A stretch of DNA of 64,000 bases from Pseudoalteromonas phenolica (GCF_005876835.1 NZ_PPSW01000011.1:1-64000), one strand, 5' to 3'; shown: positions 8,703-18,940, counted from the stretch's first letter. The notes: a model not told the origin generated them from the sequence alone. Program-made: numbers and translations.

Positions 8703-10037
8703 TTAGTTATTCAGTGCTAACCTAAGTTCTCTTGAGCGCTCTAACTGGGCAAGCAAGTCTTTAGCGACCGGTTTGAACTTCGCCAGTTCGGTTCTCGGTA
8801 GCGGTTCCGACTTAGGTAATTTTACGGTTTTCGGGTTGCGGTGAACCCCATTCACTAAAAACTCATAGTGTAAATGCGCACCAGTTACTCGGCCTGTTGC
8901 ACCAACAGTACCAATTTTTTGGCCTTGTTTTACCTTCTGGCCTGTTTTAACCATACGTTTATTAAGGTGCAGGTACTTAGTGACATACTGACTACCATGT
9001 TGGATAAACACATAGTTACCATTGAGTTTGTTATACCCAGATTTAGTCACCTTACCATTACCTGATGAAACAACAGGCGTTCCAACACGTGCAGCATAAT
9101 CGATGCCTCGGTGCGCCGATACTCTACCCGTCACAGGATGCTTACGGCGTGGGTTAAAATTAGAGCTGATATATTTAAAGTTAACTGGGGCACGTAAGAA
9201 GGCTTTACGCATACTGCGACCTTCTGGTGTATAGAAATTATCGTCAGTGTGACGGATAGCACTGAAACGCTCACCTTGGTTAATAAACTCAGCGGCAATG
9301 ATTTTACCATTGCCGATCAGCTCACCATCGACATAATGAGTTTCGTAAACCAAAGAAAAGGTGTCGTCTTTACGAATGTCATTAGCAAAATCGATATCCC
9401 AACCAAAGATGTCTGCAAAGTTCATAATTTGACGTTCAGATAAACCAGCAGAAATACCTGCCGTCCAGAAGCTTGACTTAATTTTACCGCCAGCGCTTTG
9501 ATTGACAGTTTCGATTTCTTTGCTGTGAATAGCTGTTTGGTATTTTCGTTCTTCATCTAAAGACACCAACAAGGTGTCAGTTTTCGAAAGCACATATTTA
9601 AGATGGGTTAACTCACCTTCGGCACTTTTTGCAAAACTTAACACTTCACCAGGATGGATTTTAGTCAGTTTGCGAGTTTCAGCATTGGTGTTAACTAATT
9701 TATGTAGAGTTTGCGCTGAAAAACCTGCACGCTTGAACAGCACCGCAAGGCTATCACCATGCTTTACTTCAAAGTCATTGAATTCAAGGGTATCAATTGT
9801 GGTTTTTTCTGGCGCTTGAACTTCTGCGGGAGCACTTAAAGTTGTAAGTTGCTCTTCATTTTCAGAAACTTTTACGGGTAATTCGTAACGCTTGCCAACT
9901 TCGAGCGCTTTTTTGTCACTGTCTCTTGATGCAGTTGCCTTTTCTGACGGCCATAAAGCAATTATCAGCATGACAGAAATGCAGGTAAGAATAAGCAGTT
10001 TGTGTTTTTTAGGAAGCTTATGAACAACGTGAACCAT
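8703..10037 (-). CDS. M23 murein endopeptidase (MepM/YebA-like)
   Basis: This 444-residue membrane-anchored protein resembles MepM, which cuts D,D cross-links in peptidoglycan during wall growth. A transmembrane segment lies at about 13-29. A LysM/OapA-like region with VKHGDSLAVLFKRAG spans about 91-130. The C-terminal LytM domain has the zinc ligands His309 and Asp313 (HRGID) and His390 (HLHYEF), plus the catalytic-site His357 (LHLNK). All M23 zinc residues are present, so it should be active rather than an EnvC-type activator. The start ATG at 10037 is preceded by AAAGG. It is divergent from tyrS, an arrangement seen in related genomes. Confidence 0.9.
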   Translation of the reverse strand: MVHVVHKLPKKHKLLILTCISVMLIIALWPSEKATASRDSDKKALEVGKRYELPVKVSENEEQLTTLSAPAEVQAPEKTTIDTLEFNDFEVKHGDSLAVLFKRAGFSAQTLHKLVNTNAETRKLTKIHPGEVLSFAKSAEGELTHLKYVLSKTDTLLVSLDEERKYQTAIHSKEIETVNQSAGGKIKSSFWTAGISAGLSERQIMNFADIFGWDIDFANDIRKDDTFSLVYETHYVDGELIGNGKIIAAEFINQGERFSAIRHTDDNFYTPEGRSMRKAFLRAPVNFKYISSNFNPRRKHPVTGRVSAHRGIDYAARVGTPVVSSGNGKVTKSGYNKLNGNYVFIQHGSQYVTKYLHLNKRMVKTGQKVKQGQKIGTVGATGRVTGAHLHYEFLVNGVHRNPKTVKLPKSEPLPRTELAKFKPVAKDLLAQLERSRELRLALNN

Positions 10038-10183
10038 AACGCGCCTTTTCTGCTGTCAAGATAAATCGGTAATAATATTGCAGGATATACGCAATAAAGC
10101 GTGAATACCAGTGTTTTGTGCATTTAAACTGATCTGAATATAAGCTAGAATCGTGCGATAAACTGTATATTTTGGAGCGACGA

Positions 10184-11386
10184 ATGGTGGACTTTGAAAC
10201 TGCATTAGCTGAGATTAAGCGCGGTGCAGAAGAGATTCTTATTGAAGATGAATTAAAGGAAAGATTGAAATCTGGTAAAAAGCTAAAAATTAAAGCGGGT
10301 TTCGATCCAACAGCACCAGATTTGCATTTAGGTCACACTGTTCTAATTAATAAAATGAAAGCCTTCCAAGACTTAGGTCATGAGGTTATTTTCTTAATTG
10401 GTGATTTCACCGGCATGATTGGTGATCCAACGGGTAAAAACGTCACTCGTAAACCATTAACACGTGAAGACGTGCTAGCAAATGCTGAAACATATAAAGA
10501 ACAAGTTTTCAAAATTCTAGATCCTGCCAAAACCACAGTGGCATTTAACTCTACTTGGATGGAGCAACTAGGCAGTGCAGGTATGATCAAACTAGCTGCA
10601 CGCCAAACGGTTGCCCGCATGCTAGAGCGTGATGACTTTAAAAAGCGTTATGCTGGCGGACAAGCGATTGCAATTCATGAGTTCTTATATCCTTTAGTTC
10701 AAGGTTGGGATTCTGTTGCACTAGAAGCCGACGTAGAGCTAGGTGGTACTGATCAGCGCTTCAACCTACTAATGGGTCGTGAGTTGCAAAAAGATGAAGG
10801 TCAGAAGCCTCAAACAGTATTGATGATGCCGTTACTTGAAGGCACTGACGGCGTTCAAAAAATGTCTAAGTCATTAGGCAACTACATTGGTATTACTGAT
10901 GCACCAAACGACATGTTTGGTAAAGTCATGTCAATTTCAGATGAATTAATGTGGCGTTATTACGAGTTATTAAGCGCACTTTCAATTGAAGAAATTGAAG
11001 GCCTTAAGCAAGAGGTTGCAAATGGTCGTAACCCGCGTGATATTAAGATTGATTTCGCCAAAGAAATGATTGCACGCTTCCACAGCGAAAGTGATGCTGA
11101 AGCTGCACACCAGGATTTCATTAAGCGTTTCCAAAAGAATGCTTTACCTGATGAGATCCCAGAAGTGACTATCACAATTGATGAAGACTCTACGATGGTC
11201 TCTCAACTGCTTAAAGAAGCGGGTCTTGTAGCTAGTACTTCAGAAGCCATGCGTATGATTAAGCAAGGCGCTGTTAAGTTAAACGGTGAAGAGAAAGTGA
11301 CTGATAGTAAGCTTGTGATTGAGAAAGGCTCTACACAGATTTACCAAGTTGGTAAGCGTAAGTTTGCAAAAGTGACAGTAAGCTAA
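10184..11386 (+). CDS. tyrS: Tyrosyl-tRNA synthetase
   Basis: This 400-residue class I synthetase charges tRNA-Tyr. The start is ATG 10184, with GGAG 6 bases upstream; the upstream TTG would sit on top of that Shine-Dalgarno. The HIGH motif is HLGH (48-51), preceded by [11 protein letters not shown] as in the TyrRS subgroup around 400 residues long. The KMSKS motif is at 226-230. An S4 RNA-binding domain occupies about residues 335-400. The AsnThr-type tyrosine site and [15 protein letters not shown] are typical. A bidirectional terminator follows. Confidence 0.95.
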   Translation: MVDFETALAEIKRGAEEILIEDELKERLKSGKKLKIKAGFDPTAPDLHLGHTVLINKMKAFQDLGHEVIFLIGDFTGMIGDPTGKNVTRKPLTREDVLANAETYKEQVFKILDPAKTTVAFNSTWMEQLGSAGMIKLAARQTVARMLERDDFKKRYAGGQAIAIHEFLYPLVQGWDSVALEADVELGGTDQRFNLLMGRELQKDEGQKPQTVLMMPLLEGTDGVQKMSKSLGNYIGITDAPNDMFGKVMSISDELMWRYYELLSALSIEEIEGLKQEVANGRNPRDIKIDFAKEMIARFHSESDAEAAHQDFIKRFQKNALPDEIPEVTITIDEDSTMVSQLLKEAGLVASTSEAMRMIKQGAVKLNGEEKVTDSKLVIEKGSTQIYQVGKRKFAKVTVS

Positions 11387-11405
11387 ACACTCGTTATTCC
11401 AATAT

Positions 11406-11437
11406 TAAAAAGCTGGTTTTAACCCAGCTTTTTTTAT
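11406..11437. terminator. Bidirectional terminator between tyrS and cbiB
   Basis: AAAAAGCTGG and CCAGCTTTTT pair around a 7-base loop, with A and T runs on either side. It serves two convergent genes. Confidence 0.85.
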
Positions 11438-11460
11438 GTCTGTTTTTCATGCTTATTTGT

Positions 11461-12426
11461 TTAAGTACTTAAATAAAGGGCAACAAACCAATCTAAAAGC
11501 CATATCAGTGCGATCAAAGAGAAAGTAAACCATTTAATTCTTTCTAAAAATGTTAAACACTGCTTTATATCTTCAGGCTCTGGGTGACGCTCAGCGCCAA
11601 TACGCATTTTCGCAAAGCGTTCACCTTGATATTTACACGGACCGCCTAACTGAATTGATAGGTTTGCGGCGAATAGAGATAAGATCCAGCCCGTATTCGT
11701 TTGATAGCAGTGCCTTGCATAGTGTTTGAAGTAATGAAAAGTTTTCTTACCTTGTAAAAACAAGGCCAATAAAAAGATAAAGCCTCTGAGCGGTAAAAAT
11801 TCAATATAAAAAATGGCTGTCTGTAATGGTTTTATAAACGCGCTGTTAGGCGGCACGCGCTTTCGCCAAGCATGATCACATACCAGTAGTAATTTAAAAG
11901 AGAATGCAGCGATCGGGCCGAGTAATAAGTAAAAGAAAATCACAAGATAGTAGTGGCGAACCGTTCTTAAGGCTGTGCTATCTATGCAGGCTTTGGCAAT
12001 GCCTATACTTGATAACTCATTGACTTCACGAACTACGTTTTGTGCTAACAATTGCCTCGCCGTTGCTTTTTGTTTTTGTTGTAGAAGTGCAGCTATGCGT
12101 TTGGCTCTTTGTAACACGCGAGTATCTAAACAAAAGTAGAGTACTAATCCCCCGAGCCAAGCTGGGTAAAATGCAAACTGACTGATCAGTGCTGCAATAA
12201 TTACAATGGTAAAAATGGGAAGAAAGAAACCTAATACACCGGCTATTTTTTGTAATGAGGCACTTCTCTGAGGTTTAAAGACACGAGCACCTATGCGTTC
12301 AAAAATAAGCGAAAAGAAAGTAATTGGGTTGTAGCTATTCAGCAGCGGTAACGAGTGAGCCGCTGCTATCGCGCAGATAAAAATAATGAGGCTTTGAAAA
12401 GCCTCAAACTGCTGATTTTCTAACAT
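11461..12426 (-). CDS. cbiB: Adenosylcobinamide-phosphate synthase (CbiB/CobD family)
   Basis: This 321-residue integral membrane protein belongs to the CbiB/CobD family, which joins the aminopropanol arm to adenosylcobyric acid. It has several hydrophobic helices and family-like segments: NPITFFSLIFERIGARVF near 32-49, LLAQNVVREVNELSSIGIAKACIDS near 125-149, and a C-terminal LGGPCKYQGERFAKMRIG around 260-277. It is more divergent than typical CbiB in places. It overlaps mtnN by one base and lies about 45 kb from the main B12 operon of this window, which lacks its own copy. It would supply the step between CobQ and CobU. Confidence 0.78.
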   Translation of the reverse strand: MLENQQFEAFQSLIIFICAIAAAHSLPLLNSYNPITFFSLIFERIGARVFKPQRSASLQKIAGVLGFFLPIFTIVIIAALISQFAFYPAWLGGLVLYFCLDTRVLQRAKRIAALLQQKQKATARQLLAQNVVREVNELSSIGIAKACIDSTALRTVRHYYLVIFFYLLLGPIAAFSFKLLLVCDHAWRKRVPPNSAFIKPLQTAIFYIEFLPLRGFIFLLALFLQGKKTFHYFKHYARHCYQTNTGWILSLFAANLSIQLGGPCKYQGERFAKMRIGAERHPEPEDIKQCLTFLERIKWFTFSLIALIWLLDWFVALYLST

Positions 12427-13133
12427 TACAAGCTAGTGTTGTTTAGCTGCTCAAGTAGTTCAGTCACTAGTTTAGAAGAATTTACAGAAGCAACTTCTAG
12501 GTATTCTTCAAAAGATTGTGGAGACTCTTTACCTGCAATATCAGATAGTGAGCGGATCACCACAAATGGCGTATTAAGTACATGACATGCTTGAGCAATT
12601 GCAGCACCTTCCATTTCTACAGCTAGCATTGATGGGAAATCTTGACGCGTTTTGTCAATGCGAACAGGATCACACATAAAAGAATCACCAGTACAAATTA
12701 AGCCAACCTTTGTTTGTGTCTTATCAAGGATAGCTACACTCGCTTTCGCAGCGTCAATTAATGCTGCATGAGCCGCAAAGCCAGCAGGCATTTGTGGGAC
12801 TTGACCAATCTCGTAGCCAAAAGCCGTCACATCAACATCGTGGTGGCGAACTTCGTCAGAAATAACCACGTCACCGACATTTAATTCAGGATCAAAGCCG
12901 CCAGCAGAACCGGTATTAATGACGCAGTCAGGGTTGAAATTATCAATTAAAAGCGTTGTCGCAACGGTTGCTGCCACTTTACCAATGCCAGATTGAACTA
13001 AAGTCACTGTATGCCCAGCAAGTTCACCAGTATAAAAAGTGAAGCCGCCTTTAGTTAGTTCTTCTTTATTTTGTAAAGCCTCACGCAAAATTGCAACTTC
13101 AGGCTCCATTGCACCGATAATACCTACTTTCAT
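12426..13133 (-). CDS. mtnN: 5'-methylthioadenosine/S-adenosylhomocysteine nucleosidase
   Basis: This 235-residue enzyme (MTAN/Pfs) removes adenine from methylthioadenosine and S-adenosylhomocysteine, feeding methionine salvage and the LuxS route. The N-terminus GIIGAMEPE carries catalytic Glu12. Catalytic Asp198 lies in SLSDIAG, and the GSAGGFD and MEGAAIAQ segments form the substrate site. It is the upstream gene of a two-gene unit with cbiB. Confidence 0.95.
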   Translation of the reverse strand: MKVGIIGAMEPEVAILREALQNKEELTKGGFTFYTGELAGHTVTLVQSGIGKVAATVATTLLIDNFNPDCVINTGSAGGFDPELNVGDVVISDEVRHHDVDVTAFGYEIGQVPQMPAGFAAHAALIDAAKASVAILDKTQTKVGLICTGDSFMCDPVRIDKTRQDFPSMLAVEMEGAAIAQACHVLNTPFVVIRSLSDIAGKESPQSFEEYLEVASVNSSKLVTELLEQLNNTSL

Positions 13134-13258
13134 GATTTCTATTCCTCAAAAAATTTTCGCTAGTATAGCCTATCGCACTTTTATAAAAAACTTGTTCATT
13201 TCAGTGATGATATAAAGCTTTATCATCATAGCATTGATTACAAAGCGTCTATTTAGAA

Positions 13259-13290
13259 AGAAAAAAGCCCTTTGAATATTCAAAGGACTT
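13259..13290 (-). terminator. Rho-independent terminator of the DUF2726 gene
   Basis: On the minus strand GTCCTTTGAATATTCAAAGGGC forms a stem followed by TTTTTTC. It lies 20 bases past the stop of the DUF2726 gene. Confidence 0.75.
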
Positions 13291-13309
13291 ACGTGACATA
13301 TGGAAACTT

Positions 13310-13906
13310 TTAAATTTCAGCAAGCTGGGTTTGCGTTGAATGCGCTTTTGCTTGCGATGGTGAAAGCACTGCTGGCTTCTCAGTTCGAGTTCTGGGTTTA
13401 CGAACTGGTTGCGGTTGTTGACCAATTTTATACAAGATGGCGCTACGTACTTCATTGGCTTTATAGCCTGTTTTTACTTTCATACGAATATGTGGAATAT
13501 TCGCAGACTCTAAAGCACCATTAACAAACCAATCTTTTTGGGCTTTATGGCCACTCTTGTTCGAATTATTGACAAGGTCGACAGCCGCAACAATGTTTAG
13601 TGTGGTTTTATCAATCAGTACGTAATCGAGTTGTTTATTTTTAGCTTTTGCCAAAGCGGCTCTGCGTGCTTTTTTTGACAAGCCGGGCTTACACTCGATT
13701 AAATCAATCAACTTAACACGGCTGACAATCTTAAATTTATCGCCAACAGCACGCTCTAGTAGACTTAGGAAAGTAGCTTCAACAGTGCTGAAGACAGATT
13801 CTTTACGATTGAAAGGGTATGGATTGCCACCTGCATCGGTATATTTTGCAATGACGATCGACGCGCCAGCTACCAATGCAAAAACTAATAATAAAGCGAA
13901 CTCCAT
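13310..13906 (-). CDS. Membrane-anchored DUF2726 protein
   Basis: This protein of about 198 residues starts at ATG 13906, which has GGAG 6 bases upstream; a GTG at 13918 is less likely. An N-terminal transmembrane helix (about 2-20) is followed by a DUF2726 domain. The domain includes FSTVEATFLSLLERAVGDKFKIVSRVKLIDLI and LDYVLIDKTTLNIVAAVDLVNNSNKSG, a pattern like restriction-endonuclease-fold or nuclease-related domains of unproven activity. The last 35 residues are basic and rich in Pro, Arg and Gln. No biochemical function is known to me. The stop of this gene and the terminator behind it separate it from mtnN. Confidence 0.75.
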   Translation of the reverse strand: MEFALLLVFALVAGASIVIAKYTDAGGNPYPFNRKESVFSTVEATFLSLLERAVGDKFKIVSRVKLIDLIECKPGLSKKARRAALAKAKNKQLDYVLIDKTTLNIVAAVDLVNNSNKSGHKAQKDWFVNGALESANIPHIRMKVKTGYKANEVRSAILYKIGQQPQPVRKPRTRTEKPAVLSPSQAKAHSTQTQLAEI

Positions 13907-13980
13907 ATAACACTCCACAACAACAATTTGACTTTGATGTTTATAAGCAAAGTTCTTGCCAATTGTGGAGTGAAGAAGGC

Positions 13981-14901
13981 TTAAGCTGAATAACCGCCAG
14001 GTAAGCCTTTGAATGCATAGGCCACAGCGTCGTGAGCATGTAGAGATTCGTAGTGATTAATCTTGATATAGTAGTCTGCAAACCCTGCGTTTTCGAACAA
14101 TGATTTGAGCTTTCTTGCCGCATCTTCACAAAACATCAGGTTTTGGCCGTTCAAACGAGCGAACTCTTGCTCATCTTCGCGTTTCACTGCCGCTTGAACG
14201 GGGGTTTTAAGTTCATCTTCAACTAAGTTGACTAACCCTACAATGTCGAATTCTTGACAGTTATCATCAAGTTTAACTTTAATGTTTGAGATACTTCGTT
14301 GCGAGTGCGGTGTTGCCAATACGCCCTCGGTAGTGCCAAGCCAAGCATGCACTTCTTCGTGAGAAATCTCTTTATCTTTAAACTTTGCTGCGAAAGCGTC
14401 TTGGATAAGTTGACGCGCTAACGCTGCAGAGCATGGGCAAGTAGAAGAGTAGGCAACATCTAATGCCAGCTCTATAGAAAACGTTTGGTTAATCATTGAG
14501 GCAGTAATGCTAACAGGGTAGCTCTTCCAACCTTGTTTTTTGCTTAGTAAAGAAGGTCGGCGTAGTGGCAATTCAAAGTTAATCACCACTTTTGCCGCAT
14601 CACTGATATCTTGGTGTGTCGTTACAAATTCGTCGAGAAGTTGTTTTAATGTACTTGGAGAAAGCGCTTGTTCACAAGACAAATTATCTAGAGCTAAGAA
14701 TAAGCGAGACATATGAATGCCTTTCGCGTCTTCTTTATGCAGGTTTACAAATGCGTCTGCTTTTGCTGTTACAGGCTGTTCTGGCAAGCCTTTTGTTGCA
14801 AGCATTAAAGGTAGCTCGATGTTACCCATTCCTACCCAATCTAATTTACCGGTTTGAAGTGCATCGGCTGAATGAGCAATATCTGGCATTGTAGTCTGCA
14901 T
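13981..14901 (-). CDS. folE2: GTP cyclohydrolase FolE2 (type IB)
   Basis: This 306-residue enzyme converts GTP to dihydroneopterin triphosphate, the first step of folate synthesis. It belongs to the FolE2/COG1469 family, which is unrelated in sequence to FolE and can use metals other than zinc. The segment [16 protein letters not shown] carries the family's conserved metal and active-site Cys, and the C-terminal FCEDAARKL and [16 protein letters not shown] are typical. Start ATG 14901 has AGAGGG 5 bases upstream; a GTG 18 bases earlier is not used in my call. A dyad at 14958-14979 lies in the promoter region shared with arcB. Confidence 0.92.
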   Translation of the reverse strand: MQTTMPDIAHSADALQTGKLDWVGMGNIELPLMLATKGLPEQPVTAKADAFVNLHKEDAKGIHMSRLFLALDNLSCEQALSPSTLKQLLDEFVTTHQDISDAAKVVINFELPLRRPSLLSKKQGWKSYPVSITASMINQTFSIELALDVAYSSTCPCSAALARQLIQDAFAAKFKDKEISHEEVHAWLGTTEGVLATPHSQRSISNIKVKLDDNCQEFDIVGLVNLVEDELKTPVQAAVKREDEQEFARLNGQNLMFCEDAARKLKSLFENAGFADYYIKINHYESLHAHDAVAYAFKGLPGGYSA

Positions 14902-14957
14902 GTTAACCCTCTTTTTCACGACATTTTGAGTCGCGCATATTACACTATTTAGCGCTT

Positions 14958-14979
14958 TAATGCGTATATGTTCGCATTA
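14958..14979. promoter_or_regulatory. Operator-like dyad between folE2 and arcB
   Basis: TAATGCG-TATATGTT-CGCATTA is a perfect 7-bp inverted repeat with an 8-base spacer, flanked at equal sides by GCGCT and AGCGC. It sits 57 bases upstream of folE2 and 120 upstream of arcB. I do not recognise the regulator; it does not fit a Zur box well. Confidence 0.4.
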
Positions 14980-15100
14980 TCAATTAGCGCGTTTATTAAG
15001 AACTGTTAAGAACTTTATACGTCTATTGTGGCTTTTTGGACTTTTAATGCTTTGGGATTAATCACTTGCTTGCGTATAATGAAACAGTTAACGGAGCAAA

Positions 15101-17434
15101 TTGATTAATATGATAGATTCTTCATTTGGATCATGGCTAAAAGTCCTTGCCAATGTGATTAATAAGTACGGTGAAAAACAAGCTGGAGTGCTGTGTTATT
15201 GCCTAATATTACTCGCCTCACTAATTCTGTCGTGCATGTTCTACTATGTGGCGTTAGGCGAGATTGTCATTGTTGATGTATTGGCAATTATGTTTTTTGC
15301 CGCCGTTACTTCTCCTGCCTTACTGGTTATTTGCATTCAAGCACTCAAAGAACTTGAGGCTTCTAGAGCGTATTTAGATACTGCAACGCAGCAAGAAAAG
15401 CTTTTAAATCAGAGCTTAAAAGACAATATAACCCGGCTAAACAGCGAAATTGACGAACGTAAAATCGCTTTACATGCTAAGCATCGAGCCATTGAAGAGT
15501 TACGTCGTGAAATCGCAGAGCGTAAGAAAACGCAGCAAGAACTTGCGCAACAAAGTATGCTGCTTCGCTCAATTGTCGATTCTTCTCCCGATTTATTCTA
15601 TTACCGCGACGAGCGAGGTATTTTTGCTGGTTGCAACAAGATGTTTGAAAAAGTCATGGGTAAGCATAGCGATGAGCTTATCGGTAAAAGTGTTTTTGAT
15701 ATTTACCCTGAAAGCTACATTCCTGAAGTGCTTAAAACCGATGAGCAAGTTGCGAAAACGCATCAAGCGCTCACGCTAGACGTTGAGTATCCGGTCAATG
15801 ATGAAAACCGCTGGTTTGAGATGCGCAAGCTGCCATTTATCAATGAGCAGGGCGAGTATATTGGTTTACTTGCCTTTGGCCGTGACATTACTTCGCGTAA
15901 AGAGGCAGAACAGGAGCTTGAAACAGCCTATAAAGATAAAGGTAAGTTCATTGCGACTTTAAGTCATGAGCTTCGCACACCACTGAATGGTATCGTAGGT
16001 TTAACTCGTATGATGCTAGACACAGATCTGAGCAAGCAACAAAAGAGCTGGTGTAATACCATTTTCTCGAGTGCAGAAACCTTAGGTAATATTTTCAATG
16101 ACATCATAGATCTCGATAAAATCGACAGAGAGCAGTTAGATATTGCTGCCGACAGTATCAATGTCTCAGATTTTATTAATGATGTGGTGAATTTTGCTGG
16201 GCTTATTGCAGAGCAAAAGGGGTTAGAGTTCAATATTAGCAGGCAAGGGATCTTAGATGTCTACGCTTTATTAGACCCAACTCGCTTAAGACAAGTGCTT
16301 TGGAATTTAATTAACAATGCCGTGAAGTTCACCCACAGAGGCAGTGTGACACTTGAGTGTAAGCGTGAAAATCGTGATGGCGAAGTGTGGCTCGTTATGA
16401 GCATTACTGATACGGGATCAGGTATTGCACAAGATCAACTCGCTAGAATCTTCGAAATGTATTACAAGGCACCAAGTGCAAATGGTTCGAATGCCATAGG
16501 TTCAGGGATTGGATTAGCAGTGACGAAAGCGCTTATTGAAGCAATGCAGGGCAGCATTCAAGTTAGTAGTATTGTTGGTCAAGGAAGTCGTTTTGAGGTT
16601 GAAATTCCACTAACCTTGACAGCAGCACCAAAAGAGCAAAGCTATGCTGGTCGTAGCCTTTACATTCTGTTAGTTGAAGATGTGCCTTTGAATGCAGAAA
16701 TCGCGACAAACCTACTTGAGCAGCGAGGGCATGAAGTCATTTGGGCCGAAACAGGTGAGGATGCACTTTCGTTTGTTGCAACTGAAGATGATCTCGATTT
16801 GGTCTTACTCGATATGCAATTGCCAGATATCAATGGTGATGAAGTTGCGCGGGAGATTAGAGCTGACAGCCATTTCGATAAATTACCTATCGTCGCCTTA
16901 ACAGCTAATGTTCGTAGTGCAGAAGAAGAGCTTGAAGGGATAAGCATTCAAGGCGCACTAGCTAAGCCAATCAATACTATTAAGCTTGATAAAATGCTTG
17001 CAGAGTTATTCGGTATTAATGCCAGAGCGACTAAACCTAAACTCATAGAAACTAAAGCCAATTGTGCTGATAAACAAGCTGAATTTACTTTGCTTGAAAT
17101 GGAAACTATCTGTGATTTTATCGACTCAATGGGCGTTGAAGCGTTTAAACGAAGTTCAGATCTATTTGCTAAGTTAAGTCCTAAATATTGTGAAGAATTA
17201 CAGCAATCTATCGATAGCAGTGACTTCGATGAATACAGCTCTGTGGCTCATAAACTTAAAGGCGCATCTGGTTCAGTTGGTTTAAAGCAAGTTCAAGAGC
17301 ATGCTAAAAAGATGGAAAAAGAAGTGGCTGAAGTTGGATCTGAAGTCGCTCAAACCTGGTTAGACGAATTATATGATTTGCTTGAAGCGGGACAAAAAGA
17401 ACTTAAAACGGTTGTTGATAGTTGGAACGGGTAG
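15101..17434 (+). CDS. arcB: Aerobic respiration control sensor kinase ArcB
   Basis: This 777-residue tripartite hybrid kinase aligns end to end with E. coli ArcB (778 residues). Two N-terminal transmembrane helices (about 28-50 and 56-80) are followed by a coiled coil (95-150), a PAS domain (about 153-265) and the HisKA/HATPase core with His289 in LSHELRTPLNG. A receiver domain (phosphate-accepting Asp571) and an HPt domain (His717 in AHKLKGASGSVG) follow. It senses quinone redox state and phosphorylates ArcA through the phosphorelay. The TTG at 15101 has GGAG 4 bases upstream, while the ATG at 15110 is 13 bases from it, so the start is uncertain by three codons. arcA lies next to it in convergent orientation, unlike E. 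coli. Confidence 0.94.
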   Translation: MINMIDSSFGSWLKVLANVINKYGEKQAGVLCYCLILLASLILSCMFYYVALGEIVIVDVLAIMFFAAVTSPALLVICIQALKELEASRAYLDTATQQEKLLNQSLKDNITRLNSEIDERKIALHAKHRAIEELRREIAERKKTQQELAQQSMLLRSIVDSSPDLFYYRDERGIFAGCNKMFEKVMGKHSDELIGKSVFDIYPESYIPEVLKTDEQVAKTHQALTLDVEYPVNDENRWFEMRKLPFINEQGEYIGLLAFGRDITSRKEAEQELETAYKDKGKFIATLSHELRTPLNGIVGLTRMMLDTDLSKQQKSWCNTIFSSAETLGNIFNDIIDLDKIDREQLDIAADSINVSDFINDVVNFAGLIAEQKGLEFNISRQGILDVYALLDPTRLRQVLWNLINNAVKFTHRGSVTLECKRENRDGEVWLVMSITDTGSGIAQDQLARIFEMYYKAPSANGSNAIGSGIGLAVTKALIEAMQGSIQVSSIVGQGSRFEVEIPLTLTAAPKEQSYAGRSLYILLVEDVPLNAEIATNLLEQRGHEVIWAETGEDALSFVATEDDLDLVLLDMQLPDINGDEVAREIRADSHFDKLPIVALTANVRSAEEELEGISIQGALAKPINTIKLDKMLAELFGINARATKPKLIETKANCADKQAEFTLLEMETICDFIDSMGVEAFKRSSDLFAKLSPKYCEELQQSIDSSDFDEYSSVAHKLKGASGSVGLKQVQEHAKKMEKEVAEVGSEVAQTWLDELYDLLEAGQKELKTVVDSWNG

Positions 17435-17549
17435 CTGTTAAAGAGCAAGTTAGCATAGTATGAGTGAGGGGCTTCTTATTGAAGTTATTCAAAATACTTT
17501 TGAGCCCTCAGTTTAGAAATGATACTTTAAAACAATGAATTTTAGTCAT

Positions 17550-17577
17550 TAAAAAAGGGCCGAGAGGCCCTTTTTTA
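17550..17577. terminator. Shared terminator of arcB and arcA
   Basis: AAAAAAGGGCC-GAGA-GGCCCTTTTTT is a symmetric hairpin with A and T tracts, placed between the convergent genes. Confidence 0.9.
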
Positions 17578-17600
17578 CAAGTATAAACTAGTAAAATTGA

Positions 17601-18317
17601 TTAGCTATCAATCTTACCGATGAAGCGGTAACCTTCACCGTGAATAGTACTAATTAGCTCAGAAGTATTAGTATCACTTTCAAAGTGCTTACGAATACGA
17701 CGAATAGTAACATCAACTGTTCTGTCATTTGCGCGAAGTTCACGACCAGTCATATGCTTAATCAATTGCTCACGGCTGAAAATACGGCCCGGTGAATCAA
17801 GCATTAAACGTAAAGCACGATACTCGCCTTTAGGTAAGCGCTTAGCTTCACCTGCAGGAGATGTTAAACAACGGCTATTCTCATCAAGTTCCCAGCCGTT
17901 GAACGTAATTACACCACTGCTTTCAACAGATGCATCTTCAGGGCTGTTACCTGTACGAGAGATTAAGTTACGAGCACGAATTGTCAGCTCTCTTGGATTG
18001 AAAGGTTTTGTGATGTAATCATCAGCACCAATTTCTAAACCAAGAATACGGTCAACATCATTGTCGCGGCCAGTTAAGAAAATTAAGCCAACGTTTTTCT
18101 TCTGACGAAGTTCGCGAGCTAAGATTAAGCCATTCTTGCCTGGTAAGTTAATGTCCATAATAACCAGGTTGACATCATCATGAGTCGTTAGCTTGTCGTG
18201 CATATCATCGCCATCAATGGCTTCAATTACTTTGTAACCTTCTGCCTCAAATAAACTAACGAGGTTCAAGCGAGTTACGTCTTCATCCTCAACAATCAGA
18301 ATGACTGGCGTTTGCAT
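17601..18317 (-). CDS. arcA: Two-component response regulator ArcA
   Basis: This regulator of about 238 residues matches ArcA over its full length: a receiver domain with Asp55 in [12 protein letters not shown] and the conserved Lys in YITKPFNP, then an OmpR-type winged helix with [19 protein letters not shown]. It represses respiratory and TCA genes when phosphorylated by ArcB. Starting at ATG 18317 gives the family's MQTP N-terminus; another ATG at 18323 would add two residues but leaves only 4 bases to the AAAAGG. ArcB, its cognate kinase, lies convergently next door. Confidence 0.95.
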   Translation of the reverse strand: MQTPVILIVEDEDVTRLNLVSLFEAEGYKVIEAIDGDDMHDKLTTHDDVNLVIMDINLPGKNGLILARELRQKKNVGLIFLTGRDNDVDRILGLEIGADDYITKPFNPRELTIRARNLISRTGNSPEDASVESSGVITFNGWELDENSRCLTSPAGEAKRLPKGEYRALRLMLDSPGRIFSREQLIKHMTGRELRANDRTVDVTIRRIRKHFESDTNTSELISTIHGEGYRFIGKIDS

Positions 18318-18424
18318 TATCATTTAACCTTTTAGGAATATGTTATTTACATTTTATTCGGTACTAGAAGAAAAAACCGAATATTTAGGATTATAGGAGT
18401 ATATCTAAATGTTAACAAGTAAAA

Positions 18425-18940
18425 TCAGTTAGGGTGAAACTTTGCTACGGCGAGTAACCGAGAAAGTACTTTAAAGTTATGTTTTGCAATCTGTTGCTTA
18501 TTAACATAAAGCCTGATTTTATTGCCCTCCTGAACAAGCGCCGCCATTCCTTCATTATCTAAAAAACTGAGGTTATCACTAACCATTAACATATCTAGGG
18601 GCGTATTCTTGTCATAAGAAGACAGTATATCATTGCCAAGAGCTCCATCAAAGTATGTGATTTCACATTGACTGGAAAGTTCCAAAATAGCGGTGTTTTT
18701 TTCTACTTTTTTTATGCTAATTGGTAAACCTTTTATTTTCAGGCTTTTATTTTTAGTAAGTATTGCGCCGGGCCCTGACTTCAGATCATAGAAACAAAAA
18801 CGGATGCCGCTATCGCCCATTGATGGAAATTCAATAAAATTTGCCATTTGATATAAAAAAGCAGAGCGAATTTGTTCCGGTGTTTTGGACATAACACCGA
18901 AAGAGCAAATTAACAGAAAGCAGGTTAACCAAAACCTCAT
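18425..18940 (-). CDS. YfiR family periplasmic protein (DUF4154)
   Basis: This 171-residue exported protein has a signal peptide (about 1-18) and matches the YfiR/DUF4154 family: QIRSAFLYQMANFIEFP near 22-39, then a Cys-containing strand (IRFCFYD, Cys49), Cys92 in SSQCEI, and a C-terminal VNKQQIAKHNFKVLSRLLAVA. The two Cys probably form the family's disulphide. In Pseudomonas YfiR is a periplasmic inhibitor of the diguanylate cyclase YfiN through its CHASE-like sensor. Here the partner gene upstream, overlapping by four bases, is a histidine kinase with a similar sensor layout, so YfiR probably controls kinase activity instead. This role is inference. Confidence 0.85.
   Translation of the reverse strand: MRFWLTCFLLICSFGVMSKTPEQIRSAFLYQMANFIEFPSMGDSGIRFCFYDLKSGPGAILTKNKSLKIKGLPISIKKVEKNTAILELSSQCEITYFDGALGNDILSSYDKNTPLDMLMVSDNLSFLDNEGMAALVQEGNKIRLYVNKQQIAKHNFKVLSRLLAVAKFHPN

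Noticed and set aside
14902..15000. Zur box upstream of folE2
   Set aside because: The dyad present (TAATGCG/CGCATTA) does not match the TGTTATA-type Zur core closely enough.
15450..15779. 109-residue frame in the PAS region of arcB
   Set aside because: It is an alternate frame within ArcB, whose match extends over the whole region.
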